Notes: generated by a model from the sequence alone, not told the origin. Positions 25,021-36,789 are shown, counted from the first letter of the stretch. The stretch: DNA of 64,000 nt from Balaenoptera acutorostrata (GCF_949987535.1 NC_080067.1:31772039-31836038), one strand, 5' to 3'. Program-made: numbers and translations.

Positions 25021-25734
25021 AGCAATAATAAAGAGCCCAAAACACACAATAGTCTGGCTGTCAGCCCAGACCATCCCTACTCTTATGTTCCTGGCCTGCT
25101 CACTCTTAAATTCCATCTCCATCTGTTTCCTGACTTTTTGATCCTTTTTCTCATGTAACGCTTGCTTCTGCCCTGGAGATTTGGCATTTATATTTTGTCT
25201 CTGATTTCTGACAGTCTTCAAGAACTTTGGCATAGAGCTGCTCACCAGCTCTCTCATTTTGGCTACCTGTCGGAGTGCTCCTGCCTTAGCTGTTCTTTAA
25301 AAATCTATGCATGGTTAGAGCCCACCCCAACACTCCAGCCAGTTAACTATTTCCTGTAAGAGGGTCATGCAAACATTTTGCTTCCAATTTTTGTTTCCTG
25401 GGACTCAGTCTTCAATGAAGCTCTAACAACATGGATGAGCCCAGAATCTCTTGATATACATTGCTCGTGAAACAAGAGGTGAAGAAAAAGTAGAGATCTT
25501 GTTGAGGAGAAATTTAGGGCATCCCCGGGAATTGGGAATTGCTTCTAGGCCAGGTACGTAAAGTACGTAAAGATATGAGGTATATATACCCCAGGGAGGT
25601 GCAGATGAGTTGCCTGTGGCTCTTGAGTCTAGATCATCCCTGAAGGCTTTGCACAGATACACACGGGTGATTCTCAGCATAGAATGAACCACGTCTCAGA
25701 GTTCATATTGGGAGTGGGAGAGTATGTGAGGGAG
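25021..25734. other. No recognisable feature
   Basis: Frames at 25012-25257 (minus) and 25423-25692 (minus) have no family signature. A short AGTACGTAA duplication is seen near 25555-25570. Confidence 0.5.
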
Positions 25735-25855
25735 CATTTTTGGCGGTCACTTTGATAGGGACATTACTGACACTGAAAGGACAGAGACCAGAGATGTTGA
25801 ACTTCCTGCAGGACATAGGGCAGCCCTGCACAAAGAGTATTTGTTAGTGTCCTGC
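25735..25855 (+). repeat. MER5-like hAT-Charlie fragment
   Basis: The stretch CAGAGACCAGAGATGTTGAAC followed by CAGGACATAGGGCAGCCCTGC resembles the interior of MER5A/B non-autonomous hAT elements. No terminal repeats are visible. Confidence 0.5.
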
Positions 25856-26159
25856 ATGACTTTGAATGCCTAATGGGAGACATGAAATATAGGTGTCATC
25901 AAGTGTTGAATGAGTCTGAATGGGTGAAAACTACTGACCTATCCCATCAGCTCTCTACATGTCTGCTGCCTTTGGTCTTACACCCTGCCCTAACCAGTGA
26001 CATGGGCCACAAACCCTGCCCTGCCCTCCTGGGGCTGCCCTGAACACCAACCTGACCTCTGACAGGGAGATCTTTCTTTTCCTTTTCCTCAGAATAAGCT
26101 GGTTATGAGGCCCAGGACGAGCTATGGTTGGACAGCTCCAGCACTGGGAAAGGGTTCCA

Positions 26160-26408
26160 GAGCCAGAATAAGAGTGTGGACTCTGCACCCAGACCATGTA
26201 GATTTGAACTACAGCTTTGCAACTTACTATCAGTTAAGACCTTGAGGAAAACACCAAACTTTCTCTTGCCTCAGTTTCTCCCTCTGTAAAAATGGGGTAA
26301 TACTGGTCCCTGTCCTAGCGGTTTGTTGTAGGATTAAATGTGTCAATAAGTATAAAGTGCTTGTGAGAGGATCTGGTATAGAGTAAGTAATATGTTAGCT
26401 ATTATTAT
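26160..26408 (+). repeat. MIR SINE
   Basis: MIR landmarks occur in order: TGGACTCTGCACCCAGACC, GCAACTTACTATCAGTTAAGACCTTGAGG, CCTCAGTTTCTCCCTCTGTAAAAATGGGG, TTGTTGTAGGATTAAATG and AAGTATAAAGTGCTTG. Good-quality ancient copy. Confidence 0.88.
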
Positions 26409-26454
26409 CCAGAAGCCTACATCACTGATGACTTATCCTGGGATAGGAAGGTCA

Positions 26455-26600
26455 AATGCTACATCAATCAAGATATGTGACCTTGAGCATTTCACTTTAT
26501 CCATCTGACTTTGTGTTTCTTACTGTAAAATGAGATGAATAATTCCTGCCCCTATTTGTCCCACAATGACTTAAAGGTTATCTTGCAAAGGCTCAGGGCA
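26455..26600 (+). repeat. MIR-like fragment
   Basis: A second degenerate run, TATGTGACCTTGAGCATTTC then TTCTTACTGTAAAATGAGATG, has the MIR spacing. Partial. Confidence 0.55.
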
Positions 26601-27392
26601 CACAGCAGCAAGCGCCGCATAATGCAGGCAGGAACTCACAGGTGAGTGTCAGCAGGAGCAAGAGTCCCCTGCTTTTACAATTTCCTGGAGAGATGTGTTT
26701 GGGGCATAGGGCTGGGAGCTGGCAGAGGTACTTTGCCTCCTGCTGTTTTCTCTCTTTAATGGGGAGTGCGTTAACAGTGATATGCCTTTGCGGAATAGAT
26801 GCTTTGAGCTTTGGTGCCAGTTTTTTAAAGATGTACTGGAAAAAGCCAGCTCTCTAGCACCTGGAGACGGTGAAGGAAGTGGCCTGGCCACCCACAGAGA
26901 GAGGTCCACAGTCAAGAACCAGCACTCCTGTTTTTCAGTACAAGAGTAAAAGATAAAATGTAAGTAAACAGATTTTTAGAATTGTTAAGCACTATGTAAA
27001 TTATTCTACTTATGAATACCAAAAAGTCATGGCAAAAGATTACAATGAAGAATACCATATGTAGACTATATAGTGCACACGATATTATGTTCTTAATCCT
27101 AAATATATAACTTTGTTTAAATAATAAGCGTTTCTGATTTTAAAATGACCTTTACTTATGACTGATAGCTCACAACTGGGAAAAGGGACCCCAAGGATTG
27201 TGGGGGAGAAAAGCAAAAGATTGTTTTAATTAATGTAATTCTTGTTCTAACACTAATAGCAAGATTTTAAAGTCACTAATTTTTATAACCTTTATAATAC
27301 ATTCAGTTATTTGTAAATTCACTAGAATAAAATTCACATGTGTAATTCATATGTGATGCTGGAACTCGCAATGGAAATTTAATTTGCATGGC
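26601..27392. other. No recognisable feature
   Basis: Frames on both strands at 26642-26915 overlap each other and have no domain signature. Nothing else seen. Confidence 0.5.
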
Positions 27393-27485
27393 CACATTTC
27401 GGAGAGGAAACTGAAAATAACTTGCCCCAAATCCAACAGGTGATATGTGACAGAGCTAGGACTCACATCTGCATCTGTAACATTG
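27393..27485 (-). repeat. MIR fragment
   Basis: GGAGAGGAAACTGAAAATAACTTGCC and AGAGCTAGGACTCACATCTG match the antisense MIR 3' half in order. Confidence 0.65.
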
Positions 27486-27649
27486 TAAACCAATAATTTC
27501 CAGTACCAGACAGAAATGGAAAATATTTAGCTTGCTTCAATATGTAAAGTGATACTGCCCGCTGGCCAGGGCTGGCCTCAAGGGCCTCAGAGAAAGTGCA
27601 GTTGCATGGAGCGCCACATGGTAACCTAGCCCATTATCAAGATACTAAA

Positions 27650-27931
27650 TACTAGCTGCAGTCCAGAAAGCTTCCTCATGCCCCTTTCAAGCAAACCCCC
27701 ACTCCACTCACTATAGGCAACAACTGTTCTGATTTTTTTCTTACCATAGAAATTTTTGCCTGTTTATAGATGCTATAAATGGAATCGGTATGTACTCTAG
27801 GTGTGCAGCTTTTTTCGCTCAGCAGCATATTTATGAGATTAGTCTATGCTGTTGTATATACCAGTAGTTCATTCCTTTTATTGCTATGAAGTTTTCCATT
27901 GTATGAATATATTACAATTTCTTTATTCATT
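27650..27931 (-). mobile_element. Old L1M 3' part, antisense (split by L1-B)
   Basis: Text such as TTCATTCCTTTTATTGCTATGAAG and TTTTTCGCTCAGCAGCATATTTA resembles the antisense of the ORF2 C-terminal/3' UTR region of old L1M elements. Ends in TTCTTTATTCATT at 27919-27931, which recurs at 34258-34270 where the same element resumes. Confidence 0.72.
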
Positions 27932-28443
27932 ACCCTTTTTTTCTGACCCAGATGCTTTTACTTATTTATTTTTAAATTTTTTTTATTGAAGTATAGTTGA
28001 TTTATTATATGTTTCGGGTGTACAACAAAGTGATTTGATATTTTTATAGATTATACTCCATTTAAAGTTACTATAAAATATTGGCCATATTCCCTGTGGT
28101 CTACATTATATCCTTGTAGCTTATTTATTTTATATCTAGCGGTTTGTACCTCTTAATCCCCTTCCCCATCGTGCCCCTCACCTACCCATCTCCCCACTGG
28201 TAACCACTAGTTTGTTCTCTGTAACTGTGAATCTGTTTCTGTTTTGTTATATTCATTCTTTTTTTTTAGATTCAACATATAAGTTAAAATATACACTATT
28301 TGTCTCTCTCTGACTTACTTCACTAAGCATAACACCTGCCAGATCCATCTATGTTATTGCAATGCAAATGGCAAAACTTCATTCCTTTTATGGCTGAGTA
28401 ATATTGCATTGTATATATGTATATATATACCACAACTCCTTCT

Positions 28444-28578
28444 TCTTCCTTTTTGTTTTTTTTTTTTTTCGGTTGCACTGTGTGGCTTGTGGGATCCTAG
28501 TTCCCAGACCAGGGGTCGAACCTGGGCCACCACAGTGAGAGCACTGAGTCCCAACCACTGGACCTCCAGGGAACTCCC
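28444..28578 (-). mobile_element. Short tRNA-derived SINE (CHR-2-like)
   Basis: A poly-T run followed by GGTTGCACTGTGTGGCTTGT and ending CCAGGGAACTCCC is an antisense tRNA-type SINE about 135 bp long, shorter than the other CHR copies. TATACCACA flanks it on both sides (about 28426-28434 and 28579-28587). Confidence 0.85.
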
Positions 28579-29738
28579 TATACCACATCTTCTTTATTCA
28601 TTCCTCCTCTGGTGGACACTTAGGTTGCTTCCATATCTTGGCAATTGTAAATAATGCTGCTATGAACATTAGTGTTACTGTTTTTGTTTCCTTCGAATAC
28701 AATATCCAGAAGTGGTATTGCTGGATCATATGGTAGTTATATTTTTAATTTTTTGAGGAAACTCCATACTGTTTTCCATAGTGGTTCTACCAATTTACAT
28801 TCCCACCAATAGTGCACAAGTGCTCTCTTTTCTCCATATCCTTGCCAACACTTGTTACTTGCAGACATTTTGATGATAGCCATTCTGACGGGTGTGAGGT
28901 GATACTGTGGTTTTGACTTACATTTCTCTGATGATTAGTGATGCTGACCATCTTTTCATGTGCCTGCTGGCTATCTGTGTGTCTTTTTTGGAAAAATGTC
29001 TCTTCAGGTTTTCTGCTCAGTTTTTGGTCAGGTTTTTGTTTGTTTTTTGATATTGTGTTGTTGAGCCTTTATATATTTTGGATATTAACACCCTAGCAGA
29101 TGTATCATTTGCAAATATCTTCTCCCATTCAGTAGGTTGTCTTTTCATTTTGTTGATGGTTTCCTCTGATGTGCAAAAGCTTTTAAGTTTGATTTGGTCC
29201 CATTTGTTTATTTTTGCTTTTGATTCCCTTGCCTGAGGAGACAGATCCAAAAAATATTGCTATAGTTTCTGTCAAAGAAAGTATTGCCTATGTTTTCTTC
29301 TTGGAGTTTTTTGGTTTCTGGTCTCAAATTTAGGTCTTCAATCCATTTTGAGTTTATGTTTGTATATATTGTAAGAAAAAGTTCTAATTTCATTCTTTTA
29401 CATATAGCTGTCCAATTTTCCCAACACTACATATTGAAGAGACTATCTTTTCCTCATTGAATATTTATGCCTCCTTTGTCATAGATTAATTGACCACATG
29501 AGCATAGGTTTATTTCTGGGCTCTCTCTTCTGTTCCATTGATCTATATGTCTGTTTTTCTGCAAATGCCATGCTGTTTTGATTACTGTAGCTTTGTAGTA
29601 TGTCAGAAGTCAGGGAGCATGATATCTCTGGCTTTGTCCTTTTTTCTCAAGATTGCTTTGGCTATTTAGGGTTCTTTGTGGTTCCAAAAAGTTTAGAATT
29701 ACTTTTTCTAGTTCTGTGAATAATGTCATGGGTATTTT

Positions 29739-29804
29739 TTTTTTTTTGTCTTTTTTTTTTTTTTTTTTTTAATTTTCTAAGTATTTCTTTTTTTTTTTTA
29801 ATTT

Positions 29805-29835
<31 letters not shown>

Positions 29836-30125
29836 TTTTTGGCTGTGTTGGGTCTTCGGTTCGTGCGAGGGCTTTCTCCAGTTGCGGCAAGCGGGGGCCA
29901 CTCTTCATCGCGGTGCGGGGACCGCTCTTCATCACGGTGCGCGGGCCTTTCTCTATCGCGGCCCCTCCCGTTGCGGGGCACAGGCTCCAGACGCGCAGGC
30001 TCAGCAATTGTGGCTCACGGGCCCAGCTGCTCCGTGGCATGTGGGATCTTCCCAGACCAGGGCTCGAACCCGTGTCCCCTGCATTAGCAGGCAGATTCTC
30101 AACCACTGCGCCACCAGGGAAGCCC
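29739..30125 (-). mobile_element. CHR-type SINE in L1-B
   Basis: Antisense tail ATTTATTTATTTATTTATTT, GC-rich body and end CACCAGGGAAGCCC. A perfect 15-bp target duplication TGTCATGGGTATTTT flanks it (29724-29738 and 30126-30140), so this is one of the youngest events. High CpG content in the body also suggests youth. Confidence 0.95.
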
Positions 30126-31687
30126 TGTCATGGGTATTTTGATAGGGTTTGCATTAAATCTTCAGATTGCTTTGAGAAGTATGGCCATTTTAATAATATT
30201 AATTCTTCCAATCCAAGAGCATGGAATATCTTTCCATTTCTTTTTATCATCTTCAGTTTGCTTCATCAATGTTTAATAGTTTTCAGAGTACAGGCCTTTC
30301 ACCTCCTTGGTTAAGTTTATTCCTAGGTGTTTTATTCTTTTTGATGCAATTTTAAAATTAAAATTTTAATATTTCATTATTAGTGTATAGAAAAGCAGTG
30401 GATTTCTGTATATTAATCTTGTATGCTGCAATTTTACTGAATTCATTTATTAGTTCTAATAGTTTTGGTGTGTGTGTGGAGACTTTAGGGTTTTTTACAC
30501 ATAGTGTTATGTCATCTACAAATAGTGAAGTTTTAATTTTTCCAACTTGGATACCTTTTATTTCTTTTTCTTGTCTTATTGTTGTGGATAGACTTACAAT
30601 AACATGTTGAATAGAAACAGCAAGAATGTGCATCCTTGTCTTGTTCCTGATTTTAGAGGGAAAGCTTTTAGTTTTCACTAGTGAGTATGATGTTAGCAGT
30701 GGGTTTGTCATAGATGGCTTTTATTATGTTGAGATGTGTTCTCTCTATGCCCAATTTGATGAGAGTTTTTGTCATGAATGGATGCTGAATTTTGTAAAAT
30801 GCTTTTTCTGCATCTACTGAGATGATCATGTGATTTTTATCCTGCTTTTGTTAATGTGGTACATCACATTGATTGATTTGTGAATATTGAACCATGCTTG
30901 CTTCCCTGGAATAAATCCCACTTGATTGTGGTGTATGATCCTTTTATAAAATATAGCTGAATTCAGTTTGCTAATATTTTGTTGAGGATTTTTGCATCTA
31001 TACTCATTAGAGATATTGGCTTGTAATTTTCTTGTTTTGTAGTGTCTTTGTCTGGTTTTGGTATCAGGTGGCCTCATATAATGAGTTTTCGAATGTTCCC
31101 TCCTTTTGAATTTTTTGGAATAGTTTGAGACAGATAAGTATTAACACTTCTTTATGTTTGGTAGAATTCCGCTCTGAAGTGGTCTGGTCCTAAGCTTTTG
31201 TTTTTGGGGAGTTTTATGATTGCTGATTCAATTTTAATTCTAATAATCTGTCTGTTCAAATTATCTATTTCTTCTTGATTCAGTCTTGGAAGATTGTATG
31301 TTTCTAGGAATATATCCATTTCTTCTAGGTTGTCCAATTTTTTGGCATATTATTCTCTTATGATTGTTTTTATTTCTGTGATATCAATTGTAATTTCTCC
31401 CCTTTCATTTCTTATTTTATTTGGGCCTGTTCTTTTCTTAATGAGTGTAACTAAAGGCTTATCAATTTTATTTATCTTTTCAAAAAACAGCTCTTGGTTT
31501 CATTGATCTTTTCTATTTTTTTGTTTCTATTATATTTATTTATGCTCTGACTTTTATTATTTCCTTCCTTCTGCTGACTTGAGGATTTTTTTTTGTTCTT
31601 ATTTTTGTAATTGATTTAGATGGTAGGTTAGGTTATTTATTTGAGATTTTTCTTGTTTCTTGAGGAATGCCTGTATTGCTATAAAAT

Positions 31688-32690
31688 TGTTTCTGTAGAA
31701 AAATCAGCTGATACCCTTATATGTAACTCTTTTTCTCTTGTTGCCTTAAATTTCTCTCTTTATATCTAACTTTCACCATTTTAATTATGACATGTCTTGG
31801 TGTGGGTCTATTTGGGTTCATCTTGTTTGGAACTCTGTGCTTCTTATTCCCAGATACCTCTTACCTTCTTCAGCTTAGGGAATTTTTCAGCCATAATTTT
31901 ATCAAACACATTTTCTACCCCTTTCTCTCTCTCTTCTCCTGGGACCTTTGTAATGCAAATATTAGTATGCTTGATGTTATTTTAGAGGTCCATTTAAATA
32001 TCCTCATATTTTAAAATTTGTATTCTTTTCTGGTATTCTGATTGGGTAATTTCCATTATTCTGTCTTCCAGATTACTTATGTATCACTGAATCTGCTAAT
32101 TCCTTCTTGTGTACTTTTCATTTCTGTTATTATTATTTTTTAGCTCTGATTGGTTCTTCTTTACATTTTCTTGTTCTTTGTTGAAATTTTCACTATGGCC
32201 ATCTTTTCCCAAATTCAGTTAGCATTCTTATTACTATTGCTTTGAACACTTTATCAAGTAAATTATTTGTGTCTGTGTCATTAGGGTTTTTTCAGAGATT
32301 TTTTTCCCTTGTTTTCTTTTTTTTTTTTTTTTAAAGCACTCCTGACTTATTTATTTATTTATTTATTTTGGCTGTGTTGGGTCTTCGTTTCTGTGCAAAG
32401 GCTTTCTCTAGTTGTGGCAAGCTGGGGCCACCCTTCATCGCGGTGCACGGGGCCCTCACTGTCACGGCCCCTCTTGTTGTGGAGCACAGGCTCCAGACGC
32501 GCAGGCTCAGCAGCTGTGGCTCACGGGCCTAGCCACTCCGCGGCACGTGGGATCCTCCCAGACCAGGGCTCGAACCCGTGTCCCCTGCATTGGCAGGCAG
32601 ACCCTCAACCACTGCGCCACCAGGGAAGGCCTCTCTTTTCTTTTGAAACATATTTGTCTTTTCATTTTGTTTAACTTTCTCTGTCTTTGT
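31688..32690 (-). pseudogene. L1-B ORF1 remnant
   Basis: Minus-strand text from about 31688 to 32290 matches ORF1 C-terminal and RNA-binding regions of L1-A and L1-D, then a SINE (32320-32631) interrupts. The N-terminal start region, with an ATG-AAA-like context, is near 32665. No long frame is open. Confidence 0.7.
32320..32631 (-). mobile_element. CHR-type SINE in L1-B ORF1
   Basis: T run and TTATTTATTTATTTATTTAT tail, body with GGTCTTCGTTTCTGTGC, end CCACCAGGGAAGGCC. TTTTCTTTT-type flanks exist but are low complexity, so the target duplication is weak. The 249-codon frame at 32412-33161 that runs from it into L1 5' UTR is spurious. Confidence 0.9.
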
Positions 32691-33590
32691 AGATTAGATG
32701 AAACAGTTACCTATCCCAGTATTAAAGGCATGTCCAGTGTGGGAACATCCCTATGCAGTTTGTGTGTGCCCACTGGCTTTGGTGGGAGAGCTGGATCTGA
32801 AGTGAGCACAGGCTATGTCTTCTCCAGGGGTACAGTGGCAACCAATGCATTGGTGGGATGTAGAGCTGGAGTGGGAGGATCTAGAGCTAGAGCCAAGTAT
32901 GAGTCAGGGCTCCTCCTATGCTCAATGGCAGTCATGACCTTATCAGAGGTAAGGGTAGGACCCAAGGGGTGGAGCAGGAGCTGTGAGGGAGTTGGGTCTC
33001 TCCTGGGTGTGATGACAGTCTCCATCTTGGTTGGGGGTGTTGCCAAGGCCCAAGGACTTGGGGCTGTACTTCTGTGCTGGTTTGACATTTTCCCCCAGTG
33101 TGTGTGCCCTAGTTTTAGGCTTGGGTGGGGCCAGAGAGGTTGGAGCCATACTACTGGGTAGGTTTCATTCCCTCCCAAGTGTAAACACGAATGTTTGTGC
33201 CAGAAATGGTGGTCTTCTCCCTGGAGCTGGTTTTACGCCCTCCTAAGTGTGTGCACACATGCATATATCTGCAATGGCTGCCTCTGCCCTGGTCAAAGGC
33301 AGTGCCAGGGCCCAAGCCAGCTATGTTTCCTCTTAGTGTGCACACCCTCATTTACAATGGCTGCCTCTGTCTTAGTTGGGAGCAGCACCAGAGCAAAAGG
33401 GGCTGGAGCAGGAGCCCAGTGAGAGCTGGGGGGTATGCTAGTGGTGGTCCTGGCAAGCCAGCCAGAACACCAGGCAGTTTTCAATTGGCTGTTGCCATGC
33501 TGTGACTGGGAGTAAGCAAGTCTGTGTGTGTACTCTTGAAGGGCAGAGTCTCAGTTTCTTACAGCCCTGTGGTAAGCCTCACTGGTTTTC

Positions 33591-33890
33591 TTTTTTTTTA
33601 ATTAATTAATTAATTTATTATTTCTTGGCTGCATTGGGTCTTCGTTACTGTGCACGGGCTTTCTCTATTTGTGGTGAGTGGGAGCTACTCTTTGTTGTGG
33701 TGCACGTGCTTCTCACTGCAGTGGCTTCTTTTGTTGTGGAGCATGGGCTCTAGGTGCACGGGCTTCAGTTGTTGTGGCACACAGGCTTAGTTGCTCTGCA
33801 GCATGTGGGATCTTCCCAGACCAGGGCTCAAACCCATGTCCCCTGCATTGGCAGGCAGATTCTTAACCACTGTGCCACCAGGGAAGTCCC
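33591..33890 (-). mobile_element. CHR-type SINE in L1-B 5' UTR
   Basis: Tail TTAATTAATTAATTAATTTA, end CCACCAGGGAAGTCCC. A 17-bp imperfect target duplication (AAGCCTC... at 33574-33590, AAGCCTT... at 33891-33907, three mismatches) flanks it. Confidence 0.93.
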
Positions 33891-34257
33891 AAGCCTTAGT
33901 GATTTTCAAACCAGCTAAGAGGGCTCATCTTCCTATAGTCAGACCCCAGGGCTGGGGTGCCTATTATGTGACTTGAACACCTCACTCCCAAGAGGGACTC
34001 CCCAAGCCTGTGATATCCCCCTATCTTCTGGGTCTCCAGCTAGGGCTGTGGGTCCAGACTAGAGCGCTCCTCTTCCCTACCTACCAGACTCCATGTGGAT
34101 CTTTCTTTATAGTCTTGGTGGTATAAGAGATGTTCTGCTAGTCTTCAGGTCAATTTCAGAGAGAGTTGTTCCCTACGTAATTGTAGTTTTGATGTACGTG
34201 TTCATGATGAGGGAAGGTGAACTCAATGTCCTCCAACTCCACCATCTGGATCCCACC

Positions 34258-35700
34258 TTCTTTATCCATTGTCCTCGATGGAATCATGAGCTATTTCCAG
34301 GCTTTAGCTATTACAAATAAAGACTGCTATAAATATTTTTATACAAGTGTTTTTGTGAACATGTGTTTTTACTTCTCTTGGATAAACACGTAGGATTTGA
34401 ATTACTGTGTCAAATATAAACATATGCTTAGTTTCATAAAAAATTGCCAGAGTTTTTCCAATTTGGTTATACGATATTACACACCAGTTAAAAATGTATG
34501 AGAGTTACAAGTGCTTCACATTCTCCCCAACATTTAGTTAGGTCATTGTTTTTCATTTTAACCATTCTGATGAGATCTGTAGAAATCTTCATGTGAATTT
34601 ATTAGACATCTTCCTGTCACAAGCAATATTGAGCAGTTCTTCATGTGCTTATTGGTCATTTATATCTCTCCTTTTGTCAAATTTCTGTTGAAATATTTTG
34701 CTCATATTTAATAGATTTTCTTTTGTCTGTTAATTATTGAGTTATAGGGTTTTAAAATATATATATATTGTACATAGCAGTCTTTTGTCAGATATGTTTG
34801 TAAAGTTTCTTCCCTGTCTTTGGGTTACCTATTAATTTTTTTAATGTCTTTTGATGACAGAAGTTTTTACTTTTCATAAAGTCTAACTTATTTTTTTTTC
34901 TACTATAGTTATTGCTTTCTTAGTTTTGTCTACAAACTTTTGCTTAAATCCACATTTCAAAGATATTATGCTATGCTTATTTTTCTAAAGCTTTACAGAT
35001 TTAGCTAATATATTTTAGTTTATGTTATAGCTTGAGTTAATTTTTCTGTATGGCATTAGATAGAGTTTGAAATTAATTATTCCCATATGGATATCCACCT
35101 TTTCCAGATCATTTGTTGAAGACATTCCTATTCCTTTTGGAGTTCAGGGGCACCTTTGTCAAAACTACCAACAATATGTGATTGTATTTCTGAACTCTAT
35201 TCTGTTACTCTCTATTCTGTAATCTGTTTATCAGTCCTAGACTAGTTCCACATTTATCGTGATTGTGTTGGGATTGCCCTAAATCTATAGATCACTGTGG
35301 AGTGAATTGATGCCTTAACAATTTCAGGTCTTCAAACTAATAAACCCCAGTAAATTGATTCCATTTATTTAGGTCTCCTGTATTACCTTTCATCAATGTA
35401 TTGTAGTTTCCAGTGTGAATGTCTTACATAGCCTTTGTTAAATTTCCAAATATTTTGTTTTTTGATGCCATTATAAACGGAATTATTTCTGTAATTTCAT
35501 TTACCAAATTTTTTTCCTGTTAGTGTATGAAAATACTATTGATTTTTAATTGTAATCTGTGAGCTTGCTAGCTCATTTATTATTTTTAGTATCTTTATTA
35601 TAGTTTCCTTAGTTTTTACTATGTTAAAAATTATGTCACCTACCAATAGAGACAGCTTTGTTTATTTTTGAACTTTAGGCCTTTTAAGTATTTTCATTGC
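34258..35700 (-). mobile_element. Old L1M, antisense, continuation
   Basis: Resumes the element cut at 27931. Text moves from 3'-proximal ORF2 (TTTGTGAACATGTGTTTTTAC near 34350) toward RT: the antisense of an RT catalytic region, ATGTCACCTACCAATAGAGACAG, is near 35635-35655. Diverged, no open frame. It breaks off where L1-C begins. Confidence 0.75.
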
Positions 35701-36030
35701 CTTACTGCAATCAGCTTACAGCTCCAGTACAAAGTTCAGTAGAAATGGTAGGACTGGGGACAGAGTCAAGATGGCAGTGTGGGAAGACACGGACTTCGCA
35801 TCTCCCCACAAGTAGGGTGCCTGCCGGATGCTGGTGGGGGACCCTGAGGCTTAAGGAGATGGGAAGAACCCACAAGCGAACTGGTAGGACATGGGGGGAC
35901 TGAGGGGGGAGGAGAAGTGGAGGCCAGACAGGACTGGCACCCCTGAGGGGTGGCTGAGGGAGGGGAGGGGTTCCCATGCCTGGAGGGACCCTCAGGAGCT
36001 TGGATCAGGGGGCAGCATGGGCAGAGTTTC

Positions 36031-36520
36031 CCCTGCCCAATTAGCCGGAGAAGTCTGCCCAGCTCTTGGGCTGGGTCCTATGCCCTCAGAGGTCCTCTCT
36101 GGGCTGGGTTGGTCCTAGGGGCATAGGAGGAGGCTGGGAGAGAACAGGAGAAGCAGGCAGGAGGAGCCCTGCCTGCTAGGGGCAGGGGAGCCAGACCAGA
36201 GGACCAGAGGAGCTAGAGAGGAGCAGAGGGCATTTGCCCCACCCACTCTGGCCTGGGAAGCCTGCTAAGCTCCCAGGCTAATCCCCCACCCTCCAAAGCC
36301 CACTCCAGGCCATGTGGTTCCTGGGGGCATAGGAGGGAGGCCAGGGAGATCAGGAGAGACAGGTTGGAGGAGATCCCCAGGACCAGAGGAGCAGGAGAGG
36401 AGCAGGAGGCTGTATGCCCCACCCACTTGAGCCCAGGAACTCTGCTGGGCACCCAGGTAGGGTCCCCCACCCTCTGAGATCAGAGGTGGGAGGCATGCCT
36501 GGGCCCCTTCTGTTCTGTTG
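36031..36520 (+). repeat. Tandem monomers in L1-C 5' UTR
   Basis: Comparable units start near 36031, 36236 and 36417 (spacing about 205 and 181). Each has a C-rich start (GCCCCACCCACT in the second and third), a 'CTGCTRRGC..CCAGG' stretch and a 'GGTCCTRGGGGCATAGGAGG' type segment. The last unit is partial. This resembles monomer arrays of L1 promoters such as those in mouse. Confidence 0.7.
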
Positions 36521-36789
36521 AGCCTAAGCCCCATCCCCAAACCCCCAGAGCCATTTCCAGCCCCGTGGGTCCTAAGCATAGGCCCCGGCCACCACCCAAA
36601 CCTGGCCCCTGCTTAGGCCCTGCTCTCCACAGCTAAGGCCTTTTCCACTTTTTATTTTTCTCTCCTCTTTTTACTATTCTGGTTCTGTTTTACCTTCTGG
36701 TTGTTGTTTCATCTATATTTTTATTTTTATATTTTTTCTAACATAGCTGTTAGTTTCCTAGTCTAATTTTATTTTTTACTTCATTATAC

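Larger units (their letters stand above)
28300..31687 (-). pseudogene. L1-B ORF2 remnant lacking endonuclease
   Basis: Reads on the minus strand from the RT-proximal region down to the C-terminus. RT finger and palm text is visible at 31152-31337 and 30826-31077, and the catalytic box near 30500-30525 reads F-V-D-D rather than the usual F-A-D-D. C-terminal pieces lie at 29017-29393. The N-terminal endonuclease (about 230 residues) is absent: sequence jumps from ORF1 text into RT-upstream text at 31687. A SINE splits it at 29739-30125. Stops are abundant. It could not have mobilised itself after the deletion. Confidence 0.82.
27932..34257 (-). mobile_element. L1-B: near full-length antisense L1 with endonuclease deletion
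   Basis: The 3' end (27950-28060, with TTTTATTGAAGTATAGTTGAT in antisense) and the 5' end (GGATCCAGATGGTGGAGTTGG read on the minus strand near 34253) are both present. A 13-bp near-identical target duplication flanks it (27919-27931 and 34258-34270, one mismatch). Four SINEs sit inside. Between ORF1 and ORF2 about 1.5 kb that should hold the endonuclease is missing (junction near 31687). The 5' UTR, about 32690-34257, is retained apart from a SINE. It is inserted in an old antisense L1M. Confidence 0.9.

Noticed and set aside
29825..30106. Frames across CHR SINEs (also at 6086, 20830, 33678, 56773)
   Set aside because: The same translation recurs at every SINE copy; repeats, not genes.
32412..33161. 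249-codon plus-strand frame
   Set aside because: It runs from an antisense CHR SINE into an antisense L1 5' UTR; both are repeats and the frame has no domain.
35711..36579. Proline-rich minus-strand frames opposite the L1-C 5' UTR
   Set aside because: They arise from GC-rich tandem monomers and overlap on both strands.
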